Positions 8,397 to 16,743 of a stretch of 41,800 bases of DNA are shown in pieces. Position 1 is the stretch's first letter. Each line of letters begins with the position of its first letter. Both the position numbers and the translations under genes were made by a program. Origin of the DNA: Bacteroidota bacterium (GTDB lineage Bacteria; Bacteroidota; Bacteroidia; Sphingobacteriales; Sphingobacteriaceae); contig JABDGE010000027.1 in assembly GCA_013286235.1 (NCBI GenBank), forward strand, positions 1-41,800, in the 5' to 3' direction. The notes below the pieces were generated by a model. It was not told where the DNA came from. It worked only from the letters and a program-made list of their open reading frames with translations, and ran no database searches.

Positions 8397-10394
8397 AAAA
8401 ATATTCTTCTTTGTATAGTTATTATAGTTGCTGCCTTCGCTTTGATACCCGGGGCAAAGGCGTATTCTGTTACCGCAGAAGCCGGAACTGGCCCTGCAAT
8501 TGCAACTACAGGCACCCCGTCAGCATTAACAACTACCTATGGCACACCGTCAGCATCAACCAGTTTCAATGTATCGGGTACAAACCTGAATGCGAATGTT
8601 TTAATTACTCCCCCCACAGGTTTTGAGGTGAGCACCGATAATGTAAATTTTACAGGCACGGTTGAAATAGCCGACGGTACCGGGACTATTAACTCCACCC
8701 CTGTTTACATACGGTTAGCTGCAATAACCCCTGTCGGCAATTACCAGGGAAATATCGTACTGAGCAGTCCCGGTGCGGCAAACGTTAACGTTGCCATGCC
8801 GGCAAGTACGGTAAATCCCGCTCATTTAGTCGTAACCGCGTCTAATCAAAGCAAAGCTTACGGCACTGCGAATCCTTCATTGATCGCCACTTATAGCGGT
8901 TTTGTGAATGATGAATCGTATGCAAACTTAACAACCCAGCCCACACTAAGCACCACCGCAACCACCACCTCGCCGGTCGGGACCTACCCCATCACCGCTA
9001 CCGGGGTAGTTGACCCCAATTACACCATAACCTATGTTGCCGGGACGTTAACCGTGGTACCGGCAGCATTGACCGTTACCGTGGTTGATCAAACAAAAGT
9101 GTACGGCTCGGCAAACCCGACATTAACGGCGACCTACAGCGGCTTTGTGAATGACGATACCGGGGCAAGTTTAACCACGCAGCCTACTATAACTACTGCG
9201 GCGTCGGCAACTTCACCTGTCGGGACGTACATTGTTATCGCGGGCGGCGGCGCTGACCCGAATTATGCCATTACCTATATTGAAGGAACATTAACCATAA
9301 CCCCGGCAGCATTAACCATCACCGCCAATGACCAAACCAAAGCTTCGGGCGTACCTAACCCGGAGCTAACTGTAAGCTACAGCGGTTTTGTAAACGGGGA
9401 TACCGGGGCAAGTTTAACCACGCAACCAACAGTTGCTACGACGGCAACGTTGACATCGCCTCCCGGCACGTATCCGATAACAGCAACGGGAGCAGCTGAT
9501 GTCAATTACACTATCACCTATGTTGCGGGAACACTAACGGTAACTTCACAACCACCGGCAATAACGGCTGCCGGGGACCTGTCCCCTTTAAATACCGTTT
9601 ATGGTACGCCGTCGACAGCGACGATATTTACCGTATCAGGGATAGGTACGACATCCGGTATTTTGATTACACCACCCCAGGGTTTCGAAGTCAGCCTCAA
9701 TGATATTAACTATCACGGCACGGTCACTATTAGCGGCTCCGGAACTATTGCCTCCGTTACCGTTTATATCAGGTTAGCGGCCGCGACACCTGTTGGCGCC
9801 TATTCGGGTAATATCGTAATGAGCAGTAATGGCGCCGCCGATCAGGATTTGTTAATGCCCTCAAGCACCGTTTCCCCAACTCCTTTGGTAATCACAGCCG
9901 ATAACAAAAGCAAAATTTATGGTGAAGCTAATCCTGTTTTGACCGCAAATTACATCGGCTTCGTAAACGGTGACGGCCCCGAACAGTTAACTACACAACC
10001 TGTTATAACTACTACCGCTGTTACAACATCGCCCGTGGGCCAGTATCCGATAACGGTGAGCGGAGCCGCATCGCCCAACTATACCATTACCTATTTTCCC
10101 GGAACCCTCACCATTAACCCGGTGCCTCCGCATATTGTTGTACCGAATACTTTTACACCCAACGGCGATGGCATCAATGACACCTGGAACGTGAAATACC
10201 TTGATCTTTATCCAGGCTGTACTGTTCAAATATTTTCCAGGTGGGGGCAAATGGTATTTACGTCTGTCGGTTATGGCGTTCCGTGGGATGGTACCTATCA
10301 TGGTGCAAAGCTGGCTGACGGAACCTATTATTATATAATTGATCTGAAGAATGGCAGCAGCCCCGCATCGGGATATGTGGCTATTATCAGGTAG
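8394..10394 (+). CDS. T9SS-secreted MBG-domain surface protein
   Basis: Secreted protein of 666 aa. TTG at 8394 directly follows an in-frame TAG (8391-8393), so the start cannot be further upstream. Residues 1-23 are a signal peptide that resembles the neighbour's (shared IVIIVAA). A sandwich domain (~35-135) is followed by three MBG-type repeats (~144-222, 226-302, 307-384; pattern KxYGxANPxLxxxYSGFVN then PVGTYPITxxGxxxxNYTITYxxGTLTV), a second sandwich domain (~386-492), a fourth MBG repeat (~497-575) and a type B sorting domain (~581-666). That CTD is nearly the same as the neighbour's. MBG repeats occur in bacterial adhesins; an adhesive or structural surface role is inference. Confidence 0.88.
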   Translation: MKNILLCIVIIVAAFALIPGAKAYSVTAEAGTGPAIATTGTPSALTTTYGTPSASTSFNVSGTNLNANVLITPPTGFEVSTDNVNFTGTVEIADGTGTINSTPVYIRLAAITPVGNYQGNIVLSSPGAANVNVAMPASTVNPAHLVVTASNQSKAYGTANPSLIATYSGFVNDESYANLTTQPTLSTTATTTSPVGTYPITATGVVDPNYTITYVAGTLTVVPAALTVTVVDQTKVYGSANPTLTATYSGFVNDDTGASLTTQPTITTAASATSPVGTYIVIAGGGADPNYAITYIEGTLTITPAALTITANDQTKASGVPNPELTVSYSGFVNGDTGASLTTQPTVATTATLTSPPGTYPITATGAADVNYTITYVAGTLTVTSQPPAITAAGDLSPLNTVYGTPSTATIFTVSGIGTTSGILITPPQGFEVSLNDINYHGTVTISGSGTIASVTVYIRLAAATPVGAYSGNIVMSSNGAADQDLLMPSSTVSPTPLVITADNKSKIYGEANPVLTANYIGFVNGDGPEQLTTQPVITTTAVTTSPVGQYPITVSGAASPNYTITYFPGTLTINPVPPHIVVPNTFTPNGDGINDTWNVKYLDLYPGCTVQIFSRWGQMVFTSVGYGVPWDGTYHGAKLADGTYYYIIDLKNGSSPASGYVAIIR

Positions 10395-10397
10395 GGT

Positions 10398-10448
10398 GGT
10401 GAATGGTGAGTGGTGAGCAGGCAGTTGGCGGCAGGACAGCAGGACAGC
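10398..10448 (+). repeat. Heptamer array passing into an octamer pair
   Basis: Three clean heptamers (GGTGAAT, GGTGAGT, GGTGAGC at 10398-10418) and two looser ones are followed by two identical octamers, AGGACAGC (10433-10448). The array starts 3 bases after the stop codon of the MBG gene. The rest of the 311-base gap up to hemW holds no gene; it becomes AT-rich after 10560 and ends in a -7 box. Confidence 0.6.
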
Positions 10449-10693
10449 AAATTGCCAGGATAGCAAACAACGAACCAGGGCTTCGGCTTCGTAATACTTC
10501 TGTCTTCCCGCCTCCCGGCCTTCACAACTTTTAGACTTTCGGAGGAAATGCCAAAGTAACAAACAATTGTATATCAATTATTTATTTACGAGAAAAATTT
10601 AACCTGCCCAAAATCGATACAGCAATTGTTCAATTTTGATGCATCTTAAAGCGCTCAAAAAGCTTTCCAACATTTCAACCTTACAACTTTACT

Positions 10694-10701
10694 TACCTTT
10701 G
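10694..10701 (+). promoter_or_regulatory. -7 box TACCTTTG before hemW
   Basis: This matches the Bacteroidota -7 consensus TAnnTTTG exactly. It ends 4 bases before the hemW ATG at 10706, so transcription would start at or very near the start codon, giving a leaderless or nearly leaderless mRNA. A clear -33 TTTG is not present at 19-20 bases; TTTC at 10673-10676 is the nearest. Confidence 0.45.
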
Positions 10702-10705
10702 TCCA

Positions 10706-11827
10706 ATGGCAGGCATCTACATCCACATCCCGTTTTGCAAACAAGCCTGTCACTACTGCGATTTCCATTTCAGCACCTCGCTCAAGTATAAGGATGAACT
10801 GCTGGACGCAATTAGCAAAGAACTGCGCCTGCAAAAAGATTACCTCGCCGGCGAAACCATCGAGACCATTTACTTTGGCGGCGGAACGCCCTCCTTACTC
10901 ACAGGCGATGAGATCAACAAGCTTATAGGTACCATTACCAACCTTCACCTGGTGGCCGCGAATGCCGAAATAACGATTGAAGCCAATCCGGATGATTTGA
11001 GCGCGGAAAAACTCCGGTCGTTGCGGCAAACCCATATCAACCGCCTCAGCATAGGCATTCAGTCGTTTTTTGATGATGACCTGAAATGGATGAACCGCGT
11101 CCACCTTGCTGACGAAGCTGAATCCTCGGTAAAACGCGCACAGGATACCGGCTTCGAAAGTATCACCGCCGACCTGATCTATGGTTACCCCCTGTTAACT
11201 GATCAAAAATGGAAGTCGAACATTCAGAAAATGTTTGAGCTGGATGTCCCGCATATTTCCGCCTACTCGATGACGGTGGAACCGCGGACGGCCCTTGCCT
11301 CGTTTATCAAAACAAAAAAACAGCCGGCAATGAATGATGAGCAAAGCGCTGCGCAGTTTATACTCCTGATGGATGCCATGAAGTCGCACGGTTTTGAGCA
11401 TTACGAAATTTCCAATTTCTGCAAACCAGGGCATTATTCCCGGCACAATTCCAATTACTGGGCAGGCGTGAAATACCTGGGGGTAGGCCCCTCCGCCCAT
11501 TCCTACAACGGCGAAACCCGGCAATGGAACGTGGCGAATAACAGCAAGTATATTCAGTCACTGGCAAAATCAGAGATACCGGCTGAAGTAGAAGTTCTGA
11601 CAGAAACCAACCGGCTCAACGAATATATCATGACCTCGCTTCGTACCATGTGGGGGCTGGATTTGAACAAACTGGAACAAATAGCACCCGGCTCGTCGAC
11701 GGAACTTCTTAAGGCGGCCCAAACGGCTTTTGAACGGGAATGGATCACGCAATCCGAAAAAATTATTGTCCTCACCCAAAACGGCAAACTATACGCAGAT
11801 AGCATAGCTGCCGACCTGTTTTTTTAA
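10706..11827 (+). CDS. hemW: HemW-like radical SAM protein, haem chaperone
   Basis: 373 aa, the usual HemW length. The radical SAM cluster motif is CKQACHYC (Cys 11, 15, 18). The residues after it are Asp-Phe, not the extra Cys of HemN, which favours HemW, a haem-binding chaperone, over true coproporphyrinogen dehydrogenase. Further family motifs are GGGTPS, EANPDD, SIGIQSF and a C-terminal winged-helix-like HemN_C region (NEYIMTSLRTMWGLDL). It stands alone: a repeat array lies upstream and a fasciclin gene 218 bases downstream. Family databases often label such genes as coproporphyrinogen III oxidase. Confidence 0.9.
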   Translation: MAGIYIHIPFCKQACHYCDFHFSTSLKYKDELLDAISKELRLQKDYLAGETIETIYFGGGTPSLLTGDEINKLIGTITNLHLVAANAEITIEANPDDLSAEKLRSLRQTHINRLSIGIQSFFDDDLKWMNRVHLADEAESSVKRAQDTGFESITADLIYGYPLLTDQKWKSNIQKMFELDVPHISAYSMTVEPRTALASFIKTKKQPAMNDEQSAAQFILLMDAMKSHGFEHYEISNFCKPGHYSRHNSNYWAGVKYLGVGPSAHSYNGETRQWNVANNSKYIQSLAKSEIPAEVEVLTETNRLNEYIMTSLRTMWGLDLNKLEQIAPGSSTELLKAAQTAFEREWITQSEKIIVLTQNGKLYADSIAADLFF

Positions 11828-11876
11828 AAAGGAAGCTGTGTAAGCAGGTCTTTTCGAAAGAAAAAAATCACCGGGC

Positions 11877-11930
11877 ACCCTCTGCGCTCTCCATGAATTC
11901 TCCGCGTACTCTCCGTAGTTAAATTCTCCG
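11877..11930 (+). repeat. CTCTGCG/CTCTCCG-rich intergenic element
   Basis: The stretch repeats the word TCTCCG or TCTGCG several times at intervals of roughly 9-14 bases, with GTACTCTCCGTAGTTAAAT at its centre. It is degenerate and lies between hemW and the fasciclin gene. It resembles dispersed intergenic elements seen in many bacterial genomes, but that resemblance is from memory and unverified. Confidence 0.35.
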
Positions 11931-12045
11931 CCATCCAATGCATATTCCCGTCTCTCCACAACTTTCCGGAATGTAAAAAAATAACGCCGTCAAAAACCGC
12001 CCGACCCGCGTCCCCGTATCTTCCATCAAATAACACACAACACCT

Positions 12046-12597
12046 ATGAAAAAATTGATTATCGCGGCCTTTGCATTAGCAGCTATTGCAATAGCGCCCA
12101 AAGCAAACGCTCAAACCGACCCGATGGTGGGCGGTGCAGCTATGTACCCAACAAAAAACATTGTTGAAAATGCAGTAAACTCGAAAGACCACACTACCCT
12201 GGTAGCAGCCGTAAAGGCCGCCGGTTTGGTAGAAACATTGGAAAGCGCCGGTCCGTTTACCGTATTCGCACCCACCAATGAAGCATTTGACAAATTACCT
12301 GCCGGCACGGTGGATAACCTGGTAAAGCCCGAAAACAAAGGCACGCTAACAAAGATCTTAACCTACCATGTAGTTGCAGGCCGTTTAAGCTCGCAGGATC
12401 TTTGGGATAAAGTAAAAGCCGGCAATGGCTCCGCTACCCTTACCACCGTTGAAGGCGGGGCTTTAACCGTGATGGCTAAAGGCAAAAAATTATACCTGGT
12501 GGACGAAAAGGGCGGCAAATCATGGATTACCATCGCCGACGTAAATCAAAGCAACGGCGTTATCCAGGTAGTGAATACAGTTTTGATGCCAAACTAA
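12046..12597 (+). CDS. Secreted fasciclin (FAS1) domain protein
   Basis: 183 aa with a clear signal peptide (MKKLIIAAFALAAIAIAPKANAQ), so periplasmic or surface-exposed. One FAS1 domain covers about residues 45-182, recognisable from GPFTVFAPTNEAFDKLP (H1 region), LTYHVVAG (the conserved YH motif) and the closing GVIQVVNTVLMP. FAS1 domains mediate adhesion in many organisms, but the role of bacterial single-domain forms is poorly defined. It appears monocistronic: no partner gene is close, and a terminator-like hairpin lies about 140 bases downstream (12745-12772) between two heptamer arrays. Confidence 0.88.
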   Translation: MKKLIIAAFALAAIAIAPKANAQTDPMVGGAAMYPTKNIVENAVNSKDHTTLVAAVKAAGLVETLESAGPFTVFAPTNEAFDKLPAGTVDNLVKPENKGTLTKILTYHVVAGRLSSQDLWDKVKAGNGSATLTTVEGGALTVMAKGKKLYLVDEKGGKSWITIADVNQSNGVIQVVNTVLMPN

Positions 12598-12600
12598 GTC

Positions 12601-12696
12601 AGTTGGCAGTTAGCGGTACGCAGTTGGCAGTCTAAAAGCCCGGCACTGCACAAAACTCCGGTTAAGTGAGTTGGCAGTGGTGAGTGGGCAGTTTTA
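12601..12696 (+). repeat. Heptamer array, AGTTGGC type, two blocks
   Basis: Block 1 (12601-12631) reads AGTTGGC, AGTTAGC, GGTACGC, AGTTGGC and a partial unit. Block 2 (12669-12696) reads AGTTGGC, AGTGGTG, AGTGGGC, AGTTTTA in the same strict 7-base register. AGTTGGC is the reverse complement of GCCAACT, the unit of the array at 12853-12912, so the two sets are inverted relative to each other across the terminator. Confidence 0.7.
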
Positions 12697-12736
12697 CAAG
12701 CTCACGGCCGCACAGAATATTTAATCTACCTTCGAA

Positions 12737-12775
12737 AAAAGAAGCCCGGTTGCAACAAGCGCCGGGTTTTTTGTT
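12737..12775 (+). terminator. Rho-independent terminator after the fasciclin gene
   Basis: CCCGG (12745-12749) pairs with CCGGG (12762-12766) around a 12-base loop, followed by TTTTTTG (12767-12773). The arm is preceded by AAAAAA (12735-12740), so A:T pairing can extend the stem and the structure could work in both directions. It sits about 140 bases after the fasciclin stop and before the cupin gene. Confidence 0.6.
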
Positions 12776-12852
12776 TGAGTATACTCAATATGATTTTGTG
12801 CATGCCAGCCACAAACTGCAAACTCTCCCTGATGGCTCGCGATATTTTTTCG

Positions 12853-12912
12853 CAAACTGCCAACTGCGAACTGCCAATTGCCGACCAACTGCGCACCGCG
12901 AACTGCAAACTG
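12853..12912 (+). repeat. Heptamer array, CCAACTG/CGAACTG type
   Basis: Units in register: CAAACTG, CCAACTG, CGAACTG, CCAATTG (12853-12880), a 4-base slip, then CCAACTG, CGCACCG, CGAACTG, CAAACTG (12885-12912). It is inverted relative to 12601-12696. An open frame runs through it into the cupin gene, but the repeat-encoded residues are not part of the domain. The 438-base gap between the fasciclin and cupin genes holds only these arrays, the terminator and an AT-rich stretch. Confidence 0.7.
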
Positions 12913-13035
12913 AAATTATCGCCCAAAAGTTTATTTAACAATTCGTTAATATACATTGTCATATTAATTCGTTATTTTGATACTTTCCTTGTTGTAGGTT
13001 TTGTAAAGCTTATGTTAAGCCGGGAAAATGCTAAC

Positions 13036-13923
13036 ATGAGTTTTATACTCGCGCCCGTTGACACAGTCGAAAATATTAGTCCCTCCGATTTTAAAAAGCA
13101 CTATTTGGAGCCGCGCCGTCCGCTGGTTATAAAAGGCCTCACCAACAATTGGCCGGCCAGGGAAAAATGGACACCGGATTACTTAAAGCAAACTGTAGGC
13201 AAAAAGATCGTACCCTTGTACGATAACTCAAAGGCCGATCCGTCAAAACCCATCAACTCCGCCGCTGCCGAAATGCCTTTTGATGATTATATCGACCTGA
13301 TCATGTCCGAACCAACCGAGCTAAGGATATTCTTCTTCAACATCTTTAAACATGCGCCACAATTATTGAACGATATCGCGTTTCCTAAGGAATTAATGGG
13401 CGGCTTTTTAGAAAGCATGCCCTCGATGTTTTTTGGCGGCTCCAATTCGGTCACTTTTTTGCATTACGACATCGACCTGCCGCATATCTTCCATACCCAT
13501 TTCGGTGGAAAGAAACATGTGATCTTGTTTGAAAACAAATGGAAACGGCGATTATACTGTATTCCCAACGCCACCTATGCGCTTGAGGAATATGATGTAT
13601 TGAACCCCGATGTCGATAAATTTCCATCGCTTAAGGGCATTCAAGGCTCCGAAGTTTTTTTAGAGCATGGCGATACCCTTTTTATGCCAACCGGCTACTG
13701 GCATTGGATGAAATATTTGGAAGGCGGTTATTCATTAAGTCTTCGCGCATGGGATGCATCCATCACACGCAAAGCAGCAAGTATTTACAACCTGGCCATA
13801 AAAGGCGGGCTGGACAGTGTGCTTAAAATGGCTTTCAAAGCCAATTATGCCAGGTACCGGGAACGAGTTGCTGTAAAGTGGGCGGATAAAGCATTGGCTA
13901 AAAGCGAAAAGCTAAAAGCGTAG
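13036..13923 (+). CDS. Cupin-like (JmjC-type, Cupin_8) protein
   Basis: 295 aa from ATG 13036. The same frame is open back to 12775, but those codons come from the heptamer array, and the recognisable domain begins at APVDTVENISPSDF. ATG 13012 is a second possible start. The fold is suggested by PLVIKGL.NNWPA near the N terminus, an HxD pair (HYDIDLPH) followed by HFGGKKHVILF, and the later PTGYWHWMKYL, which supplies the distal His. In Cupin_8/JmjC proteins these residues bind Fe(II), and the class includes 2-oxoglutarate-dependent hydroxylases. The substrate is unknown. It converges on the minus-strand esterase gene. Confidence 0.75.
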   Translation: MSFILAPVDTVENISPSDFKKHYLEPRRPLVIKGLTNNWPAREKWTPDYLKQTVGKKIVPLYDNSKADPSKPINSAAAEMPFDDYIDLIMSEPTELRIFFFNIFKHAPQLLNDIAFPKELMGGFLESMPSMFFGGSNSVTFLHYDIDLPHIFHTHFGGKKHVILFENKWKRRLYCIPNATYALEEYDVLNPDVDKFPSLKGIQGSEVFLEHGDTLFMPTGYWHWMKYLEGGYSLSLRAWDASITRKAASIYNLAIKGGLDSVLKMAFKANYARYRERVAVKWADKALAKSEKLKA

Positions 13924-14003
13924 AGCAGAAGGTGGATGGCAAAAGACTGATTATCAGTAAGCTTCTCTATTTTAGACAAGCCTGTAAATAAGCTAAATTT
14001 AAA

Positions 14004-15209
14004 TTACTTCAGGCCCAGAAGTTCGTTCAGCTTCTTGCGCGTGTCCTGCGTTTCCTGCAGGCTCAATGACTTTTTAAATGCTTCGATTGCTTTTGGTTTA
14101 TCACCGGCGGCAACATAGTAGTCGCCGAGGCTGTCCCAGGCATTTGAGCTTCGCGGATAATTGACCGTATTTCTTTTCAAAAGGGCGTAGGCTTTGTCCA
14201 ATTTGTTGATACTCATAAAAAAATAACCGAGGTTGTTCACATTCTCTTCGCCGGGCACAGCCCTGGTACCCATTATTGCGGAAACTTGTTCGAAATGAGC
14301 ATTCAACAGCGAATCGGCGTTCAGGTCCGGGTTTTCTCTTAGCTTACGGATGTCGAAACGATAAAAATCGAACAAATACCGCAAAGCGTCGTATTCGGCA
14401 TTCAATTCCACCGAGCCATGCCACTCGTTAGGATAAAATTTCGATCCCCATCGCAATCCTTTGGGGTTAGCACGACGGAGCGCCTGTACAAAAGGGAACG
14501 TAGCGTGGGTAACCGGCGCGACAACTGTGGTATCCTTAAATAGGCTGATCGTATCCATTCCGGTAGGAATGTTATTGGCCATGGCCACAAACAGGCCTTT
14601 ATTGTTAAAGTCGCGTTGAGATAGTTCACCTTCCTGTTTTTTTATCCATTGCTCGTGATCCCACCATATACTTGGGTCAATAGCAATATAGGCGTTGAAC
14701 AGTTGGGTATGATTGAAAAAAGCGTTCATGACAGCCAGGCCGCCCAATGAATGCCCGCTGATAACCCGGTAGCCGGTAGTAGGGCAATGCGCATCTATGT
14801 ACGGGATCAATTCCTTTTCGATAAAAGCCATAAAGTTTTCGCCCCCGCCTGAATGTTTTGATTCATTTGGGTTGAGCAATGCATAGGGTTCCACATGCGT
14901 AGGGGTCAAATCCCGCTCACGGTCGGTGTTGGTAATGCCGACGACCACCATATGGGGTATAATGCCGGCTATCTGTTCAATAATAGCCACGGCAGATTGG
15001 AAATGATCTTCGCCGTCCAGGACGTACAAAACGGGGTATCGCTCGTTTTTATCGCCACCAGGCACGTGGATGTAAACCACCCGTTTTTCGTTCAAAATCT
15101 TTGAATAAACGGTGTCTCCGGTTCCGATCACAATCCGGTTGTCCTTTTGTTGCGCGAAGCAGGAAAAAAATGTGCCGCATATATAAAGTGCCAATATAAA
15201 CTTCTTCAT
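14004..15209 (-). CDS. Secreted esterase (esterase D/Fes-like) with C-terminal TPR
   Basis: 401 aa with a hydrophobic N terminus (MKKFILALYICGTFFSCFAQ) consistent with export; the FSC may be a lipobox but is weak. The alpha/beta-hydrolase domain fits the putative esterase family (PF00756): YPVLYVLDGEDHF, the nucleophile elbow GHSLGG, and a late His in NEWHGS. The last ~70 residues form TPR-like helices (NAWDSLGDYYVAAGDKPKAIEAFKKSL). Family members hydrolyse acyl or siderophore esters; the substrate cannot be told here. It lies 13 bases after the S33-type peptidase gene and is probably co-transcribed with it. Confidence 0.8.
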   Translation of the reverse strand: MKKFILALYICGTFFSCFAQQKDNRIVIGTGDTVYSKILNEKRVVYIHVPGGDKNERYPVLYVLDGEDHFQSAVAIIEQIAGIIPHMVVVGITNTDRERDLTPTHVEPYALLNPNESKHSGGGENFMAFIEKELIPYIDAHCPTTGYRVISGHSLGGLAVMNAFFNHTQLFNAYIAIDPSIWWDHEQWIKKQEGELSQRDFNNKGLFVAMANNIPTGMDTISLFKDTTVVAPVTHATFPFVQALRRANPKGLRWGSKFYPNEWHGSVELNAEYDALRYLFDFYRFDIRKLRENPDLNADSLLNAHFEQVSAIMGTRAVPGEENVNNLGYFFMSINKLDKAYALLKRNTVNYPRSSNAWDSLGDYYVAAGDKPKAIEAFKKSLSLQETQDTRKKLNELLGLK

Positions 15210-15222
15210 TTCTTGTATAAAT

Positions 15223-16677
15223 TTAATAAGCCACTACACTTTTACCGTCGGGGATAACTTTCTGCATCGGGTTGGCCAGGAACTGCGCCAGCAATTCATC
15301 ACCGACTTTGGTATTTAATAACGGCGCATGTGTTTTGTCGGTAAAGATAAGCCGCTGGCTGTTGGGTATGAAATGATGGATCAGGTCATTATAAAATGGC
15401 CGGCAGTAAGGATCAGTATCGCCAGATGCTAATAACAACGGGATGTTGGAATATACCGGGGTTTTAGCGATCTTATCAACAGACTTCACCTTCCAACAAT
15501 CGCAAATAGGGCGGTTCGGACTGTTAAACCGGTAACCGGCCAGGTAGGGGAAGATTTCGTTTTGCTTGTCGATGATTTTTTGATCGGCGTAATTGATCTG
15601 CTCAGAACAATACATGGAAAAGCGCATACCCAGCGTGTTGCGGCTGCCTGAATTAAAAATGCCGTCGAAATAATTGGTCATGTATTGATGTTGCTTACCG
15701 GCTATCAGCTGGTTGATGATATAAGGCACGTGCTTTATCTGATCATTTGCCGACAACATATTTACCAAAAAATCAAGCAACTCGCTGCGCCGGTATTTTA
15801 TCGTTATGCTGTCTTTTGTGCCTTTTTCGAGATATTTTAAGGTAAACACTTTGTCGCCGATGGTGGTGAAATAGTTTTGAAAGTGTGCTTTCATATTCCC
15901 GTACAGGGCTTTATCGGTCGAGTCGCGACCGCAATTGTCGAAGATCCGGTTAAAGGCGTCGTTGATGTTAAACAGCGCATCCTCCTCGTAATTTACAAAG
16001 CCGGGCAGCGGAGAATCAAGCACAACCGATCGGATATGCTGCGGGAAATTGCGCATCACGGTCAGCATAAGGCCGCCGCTATAAGAAATGCCGACGAGGT
16101 TGATGGAGTCGATATGCAGCGCGCGGCGAAGATCTTCAATGTCGGCCGCATTCTCGATTGTGTTATAGGCATCAAGGTCAACGCCGGAGGCAATTAATTC
16201 CTGCCGGCATTTTTTTGCGGCGGCCACCACCATGTTGTCCAGCGGCAGGTCCTTGCGATAGGCTTCTTTTACAGCCTCGGCCATTCCATTGCATGATAGC
16301 GTGGGTAGTGCAAACCACGTTCCTCTTTGCTCAAAGGCGATGTAATCCCGCTCCTTTAAGAATTGCCTTCGGTATACGGAGGCTACCCCGTGCAGTGAAC
16401 TCGCTCCCGGACCGCCGGCGGTGTAGAGCACCGGATCCTTGTGCTTGTTGGGGTTATTGCTTTCAACAATTATAAAAGGCAGCTTAATGGTTTTGCCATT
16501 GGGTTTGCTCCTGTTTTCTGGAACCACCAGGTAAGCGCAATGTTCTTTATGGTTACTGTCGGCTTTGAAGACGCAGGCACAGGGTTCTATTTTAGGGGTG
16601 TATTTTTGATTTTGGGCGACGGAACGCTGTGCCGTTAAAATTAAAACCAGGGCGCTAAGTATATATTGGATTTTCAT
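15223..16677 (-). CDS. S33/TAP-like alpha/beta-hydrolase, exported
   Basis: 484 aa with a signal peptide (MKIQYILSALVLILTAQRSVAQ). The N-terminal part has the tripeptidyl-aminopeptidase-like pattern CAYLVVPENR then PVLYTAGGPGAS (oxyanion-hole GGPG). The nucleophile elbow is GISYSGG, a likely acid lies in SGDTDPYC and the His in TDKTHAPLL. A paired Cys near the N terminus (CACVF..HKEHC) supports an exported enzyme. Such proteins release N-terminal residues from peptides, but related ones are esterases. It follows the AraC gene by 66 bases and precedes an esterase by 13. Confidence 0.78.
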   Translation of the reverse strand: MKIQYILSALVLILTAQRSVAQNQKYTPKIEPCACVFKADSNHKEHCAYLVVPENRSKPNGKTIKLPFIIVESNNPNKHKDPVLYTAGGPGASSLHGVASVYRRQFLKERDYIAFEQRGTWFALPTLSCNGMAEAVKEAYRKDLPLDNMVVAAAKKCRQELIASGVDLDAYNTIENAADIEDLRRALHIDSINLVGISYSGGLMLTVMRNFPQHIRSVVLDSPLPGFVNYEEDALFNINDAFNRIFDNCGRDSTDKALYGNMKAHFQNYFTTIGDKVFTLKYLEKGTKDSITIKYRRSELLDFLVNMLSANDQIKHVPYIINQLIAGKQHQYMTNYFDGIFNSGSRNTLGMRFSMYCSEQINYADQKIIDKQNEIFPYLAGYRFNSPNRPICDCWKVKSVDKIAKTPVYSNIPLLLASGDTDPYCRPFYNDLIHHFIPNSQRLIFTDKTHAPLLNTKVGDELLAQFLANPMQKVIPDGKSVVAY

Positions 16678-16694
16678 CTTTATTTCTTGTTCAG

Positions 16695-16702
16695 CAAAGT
16701 AA
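16695..16702 (-). promoter_or_regulatory. Possible -7 box TTACTTTG before the hydrolase pair
   Basis: Read on the minus strand this is TTACTTTG, one mismatch from TAnnTTTG, ending 17 bases before the ATG at 16677. It would let the peptidase and esterase be transcribed separately from the AraC gene just upstream. No -33 element was confirmed. Confidence 0.3.
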
Positions 16703-16743
16703 AAGGATCGGGAAAAAGAAATTTAGTAAAAAACGGACAATCG

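Noticed and set aside
12684..12962. Small frames on both strands across the heptamer arrays
   Set aside because: They consist of repeat-encoded residues and the terminator hairpin; no conserved features.
12775..13035. N-terminal extension of the cupin protein
   Set aside because: The extra codons are read from a heptamer array and AT-rich DNA; the domain begins at ATG 13036.
13950..13968. Palindrome ACTGATTATCAGT near the cupin/esterase 3' ends considered as a terminator
   Set aside because: The two arms are separated by a single base and no T run follows, so a usable hairpin terminator is unlikely.
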